A program made the position numbers and the translations under genes. Below the pieces are notes generated by a model. It did no database searches. It was not told where the DNA came from and saw nothing but the letters and a program-made list of their open reading frames with translations. Of a stretch of 10,664 bases of DNA, positions 1-6,148 are shown one piece after another (the stretch's first letter is position 1; every line of letters starts with the position of its first letter). Source of the stretch: Acidobacteriota bacterium (GTDB lineage Bacteria > Acidobacteriota > Vicinamibacteria > Vicinamibacterales > UBA2999); NCBI GenBank assembly GCA_013813075.1, contig JACCSI010000010.1, forward strand, positions 1 to 10,664, written 5' to 3'.

Positions 1-424
1 TCCGTCGTCTGGATGTCGCGCAGGAACAGCCGGCTCGGCCCTCGCGAATGTCGCTGCGGACGAAATCCTGGAGCGACGGATACGGCCCAATCGTCTCGGA
101 CATCGCGCACGCGCGGCCGGCCCGAGCCGTGGCGATGCAACGTCTGATCGCGTGGCCGCTGACGGTCGCCTAATTCTTGGTATACCGATCTGGGCGGAAC
201 TGCTGCCGATGATTTTGGGGTGGGCCAATCCGATGAGGCGCACGCTTGGCGCGGCGCTCCTGACCATCGCCGTGATCAAGGGGACCGTCGCCGACAGACC
301 GCACACCAGCGCACCGCTCCATATCGGCGGCTTCCGGGCGCAGCATCGCCAACGCCAGTGCGCCCGTGGCTCGTGTGGACGAGCAGCCTCGCGGGAGTTG
401 CCGGACTATTGCTGCTCGCGGTGG
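1..424. other. Left-edge region with no identifiable gene; possible gene remnants
   Basis: I see no intact gene here. The plus strand has hydrophobic stretches in two different frames. One, near 175-265, reads IPIWAELLPMILGWANPMRR and then an alanine/leucine-rich segment. The other, near 364-430 in another frame, contains the run SLAGVAGLLLLAVVSG. Stops and frame changes separate the pieces, so they could be remnants of a membrane-protein gene or chance. On the minus strand a frame is open from about 170 to the window edge, with an ATG at 103 and residues MSETIGPYPSLQDFVRSD. About ten codons before the edge it turns arginine- and cysteine-rich, while a neighbouring frame reads LFLRDIQTT, which hints at a frameshift. 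I do not recognise any of these. No clear terminator hairpin follows the sdh operon. Confidence 0.4.
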
Positions 425-901
425 TTAGCGGCGGCCCTCGAGAATCTCCTTCAGCGCCGCCAGATCCTTCTCGTTGGCGCTCCGCATGGCCGCACTGATC
501 ATCGGCGCCATCATCTTCGTCACACCCGACGGCTCGCCGTGATTGCGCAGGGTAATTTTCGTATGGCCGTCCCGCGTCTCTTCGAAGGTGTAAGTCGTCT
601 CCAGCGGAAATGGCCCTTCGATGCTGCGCATCATCAGCTTTTCACCAGGGATGAACTCCGCCAGCTCGTAGGTGTAGTCGAGACGCTGACCGAGGAACTC
701 CGCGACGAACCCGACGCGCGAGCCGACGCGGACGACCGGCTCGGATCTCCATGCGGCCGAGGTGATGTTGCCGTGCCAGATGGCGGCGTTATCCGGATCG
801 CACACGTACGCCGACACCACGCCCGGCGGGCGCTTGATGGTGATTTCGGAAGCGACATCGACAGGCATAAGTGCAGGTGCCGGCGGGTCCGAAGTTGACA
901 C
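425..901 (-). CDS. SRPBCC family protein (Bet v 1/START-like fold)
   Basis: A protein of 158 residues with the features of the SRPBCC (polyketide cyclase/START-like) superfamily, whose helix-grip fold binds a small hydrophobic ligand; the ligand here is unknown. It runs from a first beta strand (VASEITIKRPPGVV, about residues 16-29) through DPDNAAIWHGN, VGSRVGFVAEFLGQRLDYTYEL and the GPFPLETTYTFEE segment to a long C-terminal helix ending KDLAALKEILEG. There is no signal peptide or membrane segment, so it should be cytoplasmic. I chose the GTG at 901 because it overlaps the sdhB stop as TAGTG, which allows re-initiation. The ATG at 868 gives 147 residues beginning MPVDVASEI, which fits the usual family N-terminus at least as well. 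Neither start has a clear Shine-Dalgarno site. It is the last gene of the sdh operon, but a role in respiration is not shown. Confidence 0.88.
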   Translation of the reverse strand: MSTSDPPAPALMPVDVASEITIKRPPGVVSAYVCDPDNAAIWHGNITSAAWRSEPVVRVGSRVGFVAEFLGQRLDYTYELAEFIPGEKLMMRSIEGPFPLETTYTFEETRDGHTKITLRNHGEPSGVTKMMAPMISAAMRSANEKDLAALKEILEGRR

Positions 902-1638
902 TATTTGAACATCCGCAACAGGCGCGTCACCGGGTCGTAGAAACGATCGACGACGCGTTCCTTGAGCGGGATGATGGCGTTGTCGGTAATCTTGATGTGT
1001 TCAGGGCACACCGCCGTGCAGCACTTGGTGATGTTGCAGTAGCCGATGTTGTGCTTGTCCTTCAAATCATGCAGACGATCGGCGGTGTCGAGAGGGTTCA
1101 TCTCGAGCTGCGCCGCATAGAGCAGGAAGCGCGGCCCGATGAACTCGTCGTGCTTGCCATGGTCGCGCAGGACATGACACACGTCCTGACAGAGAAAGCA
1201 TTCGATGCACTTGCGGTGCTCCTGGACGCGGTCGATGTCCTTCTGCGCCATCCGCCACGTCCCGTCCGGAGCGTCGGGCTGGCGCGGCTTGAACTTTTGA
1301 ATCGTTTTCTTGACCGAAAAGTTCCACGAGACGTCGGTGACCAGGTCCTTGATCAGCGGGAAGGTCTTCATCGGCTCGACGATCACCGGCTTGTTCAGAT
1401 CGAGCGTGCTCAACCGCGTCATGCACATCAGGCGGGGCTTGCCGTTGATCTCTGCCGAGCACGACCCGCACTTGCCGGCCTTGCAGTTCCACCGCACGGC
1501 CAGGTCCGGCGCCTGTTCGGCCTGAATGCGATGCACCGCGTCGAGCACCACCATGCCTTCGGACACGGGCGTCTTATAATCGGTGAGCGCGCCGGCACCG
1601 CCGGGCTCGCTGCGCCACAAACGAAAGGTTGCATCCAT
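901..1638 (-). CDS. sdhB: Succinate dehydrogenase/fumarate reductase iron-sulfur subunit
   Basis: The 245-residue Fe-S subunit passes electrons from the SdhA flavin to the membrane subunit through three clusters. The N-terminal ferredoxin domain has the [2Fe-2S] motif NCKAGKCGSC with C52, C57 and C60, plus C72. The C-terminal helical domain has CIECFLCQDVC (C144, C147, C150, C154) and CNITKCCTAVCP (C201, C206, C207, C211) for the [4Fe-4S] and [3Fe-4S] clusters. Length is normal and all cluster cysteines are present. Segments such as APDLAVRWNCKAGKCGSCSA and YCNITKCCTAVCPEHIKITD closely resemble the actinobacterial Sdh1 form as I remember it. The ATG at 1638 has AGAGG at 1646-1650, seven bases upstream. 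The sdhA stop lies 10 bases before this start and overlaps that ribosome binding site. The TAG stop shares one base with the downstream SRPBCC start. Confidence 0.97.
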   Translation of the reverse strand: MDATFRLWRSEPGGAGALTDYKTPVSEGMVVLDAVHRIQAEQAPDLAVRWNCKAGKCGSCSAEINGKPRLMCMTRLSTLDLNKPVIVEPMKTFPLIKDLVTDVSWNFSVKKTIQKFKPRQPDAPDGTWRMAQKDIDRVQEHRKCIECFLCQDVCHVLRDHGKHDEFIGPRFLLYAAQLEMNPLDTADRLHDLKDKHNIGYCNITKCCTAVCPEHIKITDNAIIPLKERVVDRFYDPVTRLLRMFK

Positions 1639-1648
1639 GATGACGCCT

Positions 1649-3466
1649 CTACTGCTGCTGTTCCTCGACGACCTGCCGCAATTCCGCAGGCATCGCAGGA
1701 AGTGGGAGGCGTGACACCTGGATACCGCCGCCAGGCGCCTGCTTCACCATGATATTGAACGTGCCGAACTCGGCCACTTTGTCGGGATAATCTTCGCGGA
1801 AATGGCCGCCGCGGCTCTCCCTCCGTTCGATCGCCGACAGGGCAATCGCCTCGGCGACATCGAGTAAATTGAGCAGGTCGATGGCCGTGTGCCAGCCGCC
1901 GTTGTATTCGCGGTGGCCGCTGACGCCCACGCGCGTCCAGCGTTCCTTGTAGCCCTGCAAGCGGCTGTGGGCTTCTTTCATTTCGTCCTCGAGACGGACG
2001 ATGCCCACCAGGCTCTGCATGGTGTCCTGCAGTTCTTCCTGCACTTTGTAGGGATTTTCGACGCGACCGCCGCGATCAAAGGGCGCGAGCGACTCCTTGA
2101 TGGCCTTGTCCACCTCGGTATCGTTGGCCTTGATCGGGCCGCTGCTCTTCGCGTACTCGGCGGCATATTCACCCGCGCGCTTGCCAAACACGATGAGGTC
2201 GGACAGCGAGTTGCCGCCCAGCCGGTTGGCGCCGTTGATGCCGGAGGCGCACTCCCCCGCCGCGTAGAGCCCCGGGATGCTCGACATCTGCGAATCGGCA
2301 TCCACCTTGATGCCGCCCATGATGTAGTGCGTCGTCGGTCCCACCTCCATCGGGGTCGTCGTGATGTCGAGGTCAGCCAGCTCCTTGAACTGGTGATACA
2401 TGCTCGGCAGCTTGCGCTTGATGTGCGCCTCGCCGCCTGAAATCTTTTCTTTGATCCACGCAATGTCGAGGAAGACTCCGCCGTGCGGCGAGCCGCGGCC
2501 CGCCTTGACTTCACGGTTGATGCTGCGCGCGACATGGTCGCGCGTCAGGAGCTCGGGCGGGCGCCGCGCACTCTTGTCGCCGGTGACGTAGCGCCAGCCT
2601 TCTTCCGCATCCGAAGCCGTCTGCGGCTTGTAGTTGTCGGGAATGTCGTCGAACATGAAGCGCCGGCCTTCGCTGTTCTTCAGCACACCGCCTTCGCCAC
2701 GCACACCTTCGGTGACGAGGATGCCCTTGACACTGGGCGGCCAGACCATGCCGGTGGGATGGAACTGGATGAACTCCATGTCGATGAGCTCGGCGCCGGC
2801 ACGAAACGCGAGCGCGTGACCGTCGCCGGTGCCTTCCCAACTGTTGCTGGTGATCTTGTAGGCGCGGCCGACGCCACCGGTGGCCAAAATCACGGCCTTC
2901 GCGGTAAACACGTGAAAACGTCCGCGCTCACGATCGTAAGCGACGACCCCAGACGCGCGACCGCCATCCATCAGCAGCTGGATGACGGTGTGTTCCATGT
3001 GCACGGTGACGCCGAGGTACACCGTGTGATCCTGCAGCGTGCGGATCAACTCGAGGCCCGTGCGATCGCCCACGTGCGCGAGGCGGGGATATCGATGCCC
3101 GCCGAAGTTGCGCTGGTTGATGCGGCCGTCGGGCGTGCGGTCGAACACGGCGCCCCACGCTTCGAGCTCCCGGACGCGCTCCGGCGCCTCTTTCGCGTGA
3201 ATCTCGGCCATGCGCCAGTTGTTGACGTACTGGCCACCGCGCATGGTGTCGGCGAAGTGCACCTTCCAGTTGTCCCGGTCGTCGTTGTGCCCCATGGCGG
3301 CGGCCATGCCGCCTTCGGCCATGACGGTGTGCGCTTTGCCGAGCAGCGACTTGCAGATGAGGCCGACCGTGACGCCGGCGTTGGCGGCCTCGATTGCGGC
3401 ACGCAGACCGGCGCCGCCGGCCCCAATCACCAGGACATCGTAGTTATAGGTCTGATGCGTCGCCAT
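1649..3466 (-). CDS. sdhA: Succinate dehydrogenase/fumarate reductase flavoprotein subunit
   Basis: The 605-residue catalytic subunit oxidises succinate to fumarate using FAD. The N-terminal dinucleotide fold is DVLVIGAGGAGLRAAIEA (residues 10-27). H46 in SLLGKAHTVMAEGG matches the histidine that covalently binds FAD in this family. Further family motifs follow in order: EFIQFHPTG, VTEGVRGEGG, PTTHYIMGGI and the AGECASGINGANRLGGNSL block with its substrate-binding arginine. The C-terminal domain follows, ending in EEQQQ. No catalytic residue appears to be missing. The open frame extends upstream to 4294, but the ATG at 3466 is clearly the start: GGAGG lies at 3475-3479, eight bases away, and homology begins here. 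The start overlaps the sdhC stop by one base (TGATG), so translation is probably coupled. The usual family length is 570-640 residues. Confidence 0.97.
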   Translation of the reverse strand: MATHQTYNYDVLVIGAGGAGLRAAIEAANAGVTVGLICKSLLGKAHTVMAEGGMAAAMGHNDDRDNWKVHFADTMRGGQYVNNWRMAEIHAKEAPERVRELEAWGAVFDRTPDGRINQRNFGGHRYPRLAHVGDRTGLELIRTLQDHTVYLGVTVHMEHTVIQLLMDGGRASGVVAYDRERGRFHVFTAKAVILATGGVGRAYKITSNSWEGTGDGHALAFRAGAELIDMEFIQFHPTGMVWPPSVKGILVTEGVRGEGGVLKNSEGRRFMFDDIPDNYKPQTASDAEEGWRYVTGDKSARRPPELLTRDHVARSINREVKAGRGSPHGGVFLDIAWIKEKISGGEAHIKRKLPSMYHQFKELADLDITTTPMEVGPTTHYIMGGIKVDADSQMSSIPGLYAAGECASGINGANRLGGNSLSDLIVFGKRAGEYAAEYAKSSGPIKANDTEVDKAIKESLAPFDRGGRVENPYKVQEELQDTMQSLVGIVRLEDEMKEAHSRLQGYKERWTRVGVSGHREYNGGWHTAIDLLNLLDVAEAIALSAIERRESRGGHFREDYPDKVAEFGTFNIMVKQAPGGGIQVSRLPLPAMPAELRQVVEEQQQ

Positions 3467-4266
3467 CAGAGGATCCTCCAGTCGGACCAGATCCCCATCG
3501 AGCAGAGGCGCACGTAAATGTCGGCGAAGGCGACCGAGAACAAACTGCACCAGGCGAAGAGCATGTGACGCCGGTTGAGGCTGGACGTGCAGTCGTAGCA
3601 CGCGCTCAACAGCGGGGACTTCGAGACCTCGTCGTTGCGCCCGCCGAAGATGTGGCGCCCCGAGTGGCAGCCGAACGTATACGACGCGATCAGGACGACG
3701 TTGACCAACAGGACGAGGGTGCCGACGCCAATGCCGAACTCGGTGCCGCCGGCGCCGTCCGGAAACCACAGCGCCAGCCACACGTCGTAGGACAGCAGCA
3801 CGACGAAGATGCAGGCGATATAAAAGAAATACCGGTGCACGTTCTGCAGGATGAGCGGGAAGGAGTTCTCCCCGAGATACCGCTTGCGCGGCTCGCCGAC
3901 TGAACAGGCCGGCGGATCGGCCCAGAAGGCCTTGTAGTACGCCCCGCGGTAGTAATAGCAGGTGAAGCGAAAGAGGCCGGGAAACGGCAGGATCAGCAGC
4001 GCCGGAGAGAACGGCAGCAGCGCCGGCCACCACGTCGGCTGCGGACCAAACCAGGCGTGCGCGGAGTCGCCCCATAACACCGGTGCGTAGAACGGCGACA
4101 GATACGGACCGTACTCGTAATGTGCGTTTTGAAACGCGGCCCACGTGGCGTAGACGATGAAAGACGAGAACACCACGAAGACCAGCAGCGGAGTGGTCCA
4201 CCAGTTGTCGCGTCGTACTGTCTCTCCGAAGCCGTGTGGGGCCGCCGTTAATCGTATGACCTGCAT
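3466..4266 (-). CDS. sdhC: Succinate dehydrogenase membrane anchor subunit, Sdh1-like
   Basis: A 266-residue membrane protein that anchors SdhAB and should pass electrons to quinone. About five hydrophobic segments are visible, near residues 25-45, 80-102, 143-167, 176-199 and 234-255. It is much longer than E. coli SdhC or SdhD and stands alone as the anchor, as in Sdh1-type complexes. The C-terminal half is distinctive: GCHSGRHIFGG (C200, H201, H205), CYDC (C223, C226), then RRHMLFAWCSLFSVAFADIY with H234. Those cysteines and histidines could bind a metal cluster. The ATG at 4266 has AAAGGG at 4274-4279, seven bases upstream; the frame is open to 4740, but the upstream part has no family features. 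It is the first gene of the operon, and its TGA stop overlaps the sdhA ATG. The fold and neighbours make the assignment strong, though the heme or cluster content cannot be read directly. Confidence 0.9.
   Translation of the reverse strand: MQVIRLTAAPHGFGETVRRDNWWTTPLLVFVVFSSFIVYATWAAFQNAHYEYGPYLSPFYAPVLWGDSAHAWFGPQPTWWPALLPFSPALLILPFPGLFRFTCYYYRGAYYKAFWADPPACSVGEPRKRYLGENSFPLILQNVHRYFFYIACIFVVLLSYDVWLALWFPDGAGGTEFGIGVGTLVLLVNVVLIASYTFGCHSGRHIFGGRNDEVSKSPLLSACYDCTSSLNRRHMLFAWCSLFSVAFADIYVRLCSMGIWSDWRIL
3467..3479 (-). promoter_or_regulatory. Ribosome binding site of sdhA
   Basis: GGAGG at 3475-3479 lies eight bases before the ATG at 3466, inside the last codons of sdhC. It decides the sdhA start within a frame that stays open for more than 800 bases upstream. 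Confidence 0.85.
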
Positions 4267-4273
4267 GAAGGCG

Positions 4274-4303
4274 CCCTTTGAGTAGATAAACCAATTAACT
4301 ATA
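4274..4303 (-). promoter_or_regulatory. Candidate sdhC promoter -10 and ribosome binding site in an AT-rich island
   Basis: On the minus strand TATAGT (4298-4303) is followed by AT-rich sequence, then AAAGGG (4274-4279) and the sdhC ATG at 4266. A transcript starting about seven bases past the hexamer would have a leader of roughly 25 bases. I see no good -35 at the usual spacing, so a sigma-70-type promoter is plausible but unproven. The AT-rich stretch 4281-4307 stands out in this GC-rich DNA. Confidence 0.4.
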
Positions 4304-4479
4304 ACAAACCCGGGAGTTCTCTCCACGGTCGGGCCATAGAGATGCACGCAGCGCCACATGACGGAAGTCACCGAGTACCTGCGCTCGGAGTGATCACGAT
4401 GGGACTGGTCACGCGCGGACCGCAGCGACGTGCGGCGCACCGTGACTCCGGCCGCGTGGCGAGCGACCAGGCAGTGCGC

Positions 4480-4491
4480 TATAGTCCGCCG
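4480..4491 (+). promoter_or_regulatory. Candidate -10 box for a leaderless amidohydrolase mRNA
   Basis: TATAGT at 4480-4485 ends six bases before the ATG at 4492, and the intervening CCGCCG has no Shine-Dalgarno-like sequence. A start about seven bases past the hexamer would fall on the A of the ATG, giving a leaderless mRNA. The -35 region (near 4457-4462, TGGCGA) is a weak match. Confidence 0.42.
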
Positions 4492-6075
4492 ATGCGGAAA
4501 TGCGCGCTGCTTTTGCTTTTGGCACCGATGCTGCTCGCGGCGCAAGCGCCGACCTACGACGTGATCCTGCGGGGCGGGCGCGTGGTCGACGGGACGGCCA
4601 GTCCATGGTACCGCGCCGACGTCGCCATCAAGGGCGACACGATTGCGCGCATCGCGCCGTCGGTGACCGATCCTGCCACCCGCGTCATCGACGCAAGCGG
4701 TCTGGTCGTCGCGCCCGGCTTCATCGACATCCACACCCACGCCCGCCGCGGCATCTTCGAGCTGCCGACGGCCGACAGCTACACCCGGCAGGGGGTGACG
4801 ACGCTGATCGAAGGCCCGGACGGCAGTTCGCCACTGCCGCTGAAGCCGTTTCTCGACAAGCTCGGTGCGATCCGAATCTCGCCCAACTTCGCCAGCTTCG
4901 TCGGCCAGGGCACGATTCGCAGCGCGGTCATCGGAGAAGTCGATCGCCAGGCGACGCCAGCCGAGATCGACCAGATGCGCACGCTCGTGCGCCAGGGCAT
5001 GCTCGACGGCGCGTTTGGCCTCAGCTCCGGTTTGTTCTACGTGCCCGGCGCGTTCACGCAGACGGCCGAGGTCGTCGAGCTGGCCAGGGTCGCGGGCCAG
5101 ATGGGCGGCATTTACATTTCACACATGCGAGACGAAGCCAAGGGCGTGAAAGACAGTGTCCGCGAGACCATTGCCATTGGCGAACAGGGCAGCCTCCCCA
5201 CTCAAGTGACTCACCACAAGGTGGTGGGCAAGGCGTACTGGGGTCAGTCGCTGGACACGCTGCGGATGATTGACGAGGCGCGCGCACGCGGTGTCGACGC
5301 GACGATCGATCAATACCCGTACACGGCCTCGGCGACGAGCATCGGCGCGGCCCTGCTTCCCGCATGGGCGCTCGAAGGCGGACGCGAGGCGACACTGAAG
5401 CGTCTGAACGACCCCGCGACGCGCACGAAGATCAAGGCCGCGAGCGTCGCCATTATTCGCGACGAGCGCGGTGGGGGGGATCCCAAGAACGTCTCGGTGT
5501 CCAGCAACCAGTGGGATCCGACGATGGCAGGCAAGAACCTCGCGCAGATTACCGCCGATCGCAAGCTGCCCGTCACGCTCGAGAATGCAGCCGAGACGGC
5601 AATGTGGATCGTCGAGCAAGGCAACGCCCAGGGAATCTTCCATGCCATCGGCGAAGAGGATCTGCAACGCATCCTCGTCCATCCCGCCACCATGATTGCG
5701 TCGGACGGGGAAGTCGCAATCTTCGGCCGTGATCATCCGCACCCGCGCAGTTACGGTACGTTCGCCCGTGTGCTGGGAGTGTACGCGCGCGACAAGAAGT
5801 TGCTGCCGCTCGAGACGGCCGTGCAGAAGATGACGGCGCTGCCCGCGCAGCGGCTCGGCCTGTCGGATCGCGGCGTCCTGCGCCCGGGGCTGAAGGCGGA
5901 CATCGCCGTGTTCGACGCAGCGCGAATACGCGATACCGCCACATTCGAGAAGCCACACAGCTACGCCGAGGGCGTCAGCGTGGTCCTGGTCAACGGCGAG
6001 GTCATCTTCGAACACGGCAAGATGACGACCGCGCGCCCGGGTCGTGTCCTTTACGGTCCCGCGGTCAAACGTTGA
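4492..6075 (+). CDS. Exported D-aminoacylase-family amidohydrolase
   Basis: A 527-residue metal-dependent amidohydrolase of the N-acyl-D-amino-acid deacylase family, which releases D-amino acids from N-acylated forms; the true substrate is uncertain. A signal peptide (MRKCALLLLLAPMLLAAQA) suggests export. The small beta domain starts at YDVILRGGRVVDGTASPW. The TIM-barrel metal ligands expected in the family are visible: H81 and H83 in IDIHTHA, H211 in YISHMRDE, H241/H242 in THHK and D405 in IASDGE. The family's cysteine ligand (in a GNCG-type motif) is replaced by D110 in EGPDGSSP. The HPHPRSYGTFARVLG block and the C-terminal GLKADIAVFD strand region are typical. The frame is open back to 4342, but the signal peptide and the -10-like box six bases before the ATG at 4492 support this start. 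It is divergent from the sdh operon and convergent with the receptor gene. A dihydroorotase-like or N-acyl-D-glutamate activity is also possible. Confidence 0.88.
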   Translation: MRKCALLLLLAPMLLAAQAPTYDVILRGGRVVDGTASPWYRADVAIKGDTIARIAPSVTDPATRVIDASGLVVAPGFIDIHTHARRGIFELPTADSYTRQGVTTLIEGPDGSSPLPLKPFLDKLGAIRISPNFASFVGQGTIRSAVIGEVDRQATPAEIDQMRTLVRQGMLDGAFGLSSGLFYVPGAFTQTAEVVELARVAGQMGGIYISHMRDEAKGVKDSVRETIAIGEQGSLPTQVTHHKVVGKAYWGQSLDTLRMIDEARARGVDATIDQYPYTASATSIGAALLPAWALEGGREATLKRLNDPATRTKIKAASVAIIRDERGGGDPKNVSVSSNQWDPTMAGKNLAQITADRKLPVTLENAAETAMWIVEQGNAQGIFHAIGEEDLQRILVHPATMIASDGEVAIFGRDHPHPRSYGTFARVLGVYARDKKLLPLETAVQKMTALPAQRLGLSDRGVLRPGLKADIAVFDAARIRDTATFEKPHSYAEGVSVVLVNGEVIFEHGKMTTARPGRVLYGPAVKR

Positions 6076-6148
6076 GTACGGGGCATCCAGTCTCTTTGCG
6101 CCGAAGGACAGCATTCCATACATGAATAGTGACTACCGCTGCGGCTGA

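Noticed and set aside
374..424. Terminator hairpin after the sdh operon
   Set aside because: The repeated CTCGCG copies (near 389 and 415) are direct, not inverted, so they cannot form a stem.
152..898. Long plus-strand open frame opposite the SRPBCC gene
   Set aside because: From about 430 on it is antisense to a well-supported SRPBCC gene and its translation is arginine- and histidine-rich with no family features. Only its first part is discussed, as a possible remnant.
3467..4294. Extending SdhA upstream to a 881-residue protein
   Set aside because: The added 276 residues are antisense-free but out of frame with sdhC and arginine-rich; a ribosome binding site and the flavoprotein N-terminus fix the start at 3466.
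4267..4740. Extending SdhC upstream to 4740
   Set aside because: The extra 158 residues overlap the amidohydrolase gene on the other strand and show no membrane or family features; the ATG at 4266 has a ribosome binding site.
5119..6123. Minus-strand open frame of 334 codons inside the amidohydrolase gene
   Set aside because: It lies wholly opposite a strongly supported gene with all its motifs, and its own translation has no known domain.
6076..6148. Rho-independent terminator between the convergent amidohydrolase and receptor genes
   Set aside because: Only a four-base-pair stem (CCGC/GCGG near 6136) is visible and no T-run follows.
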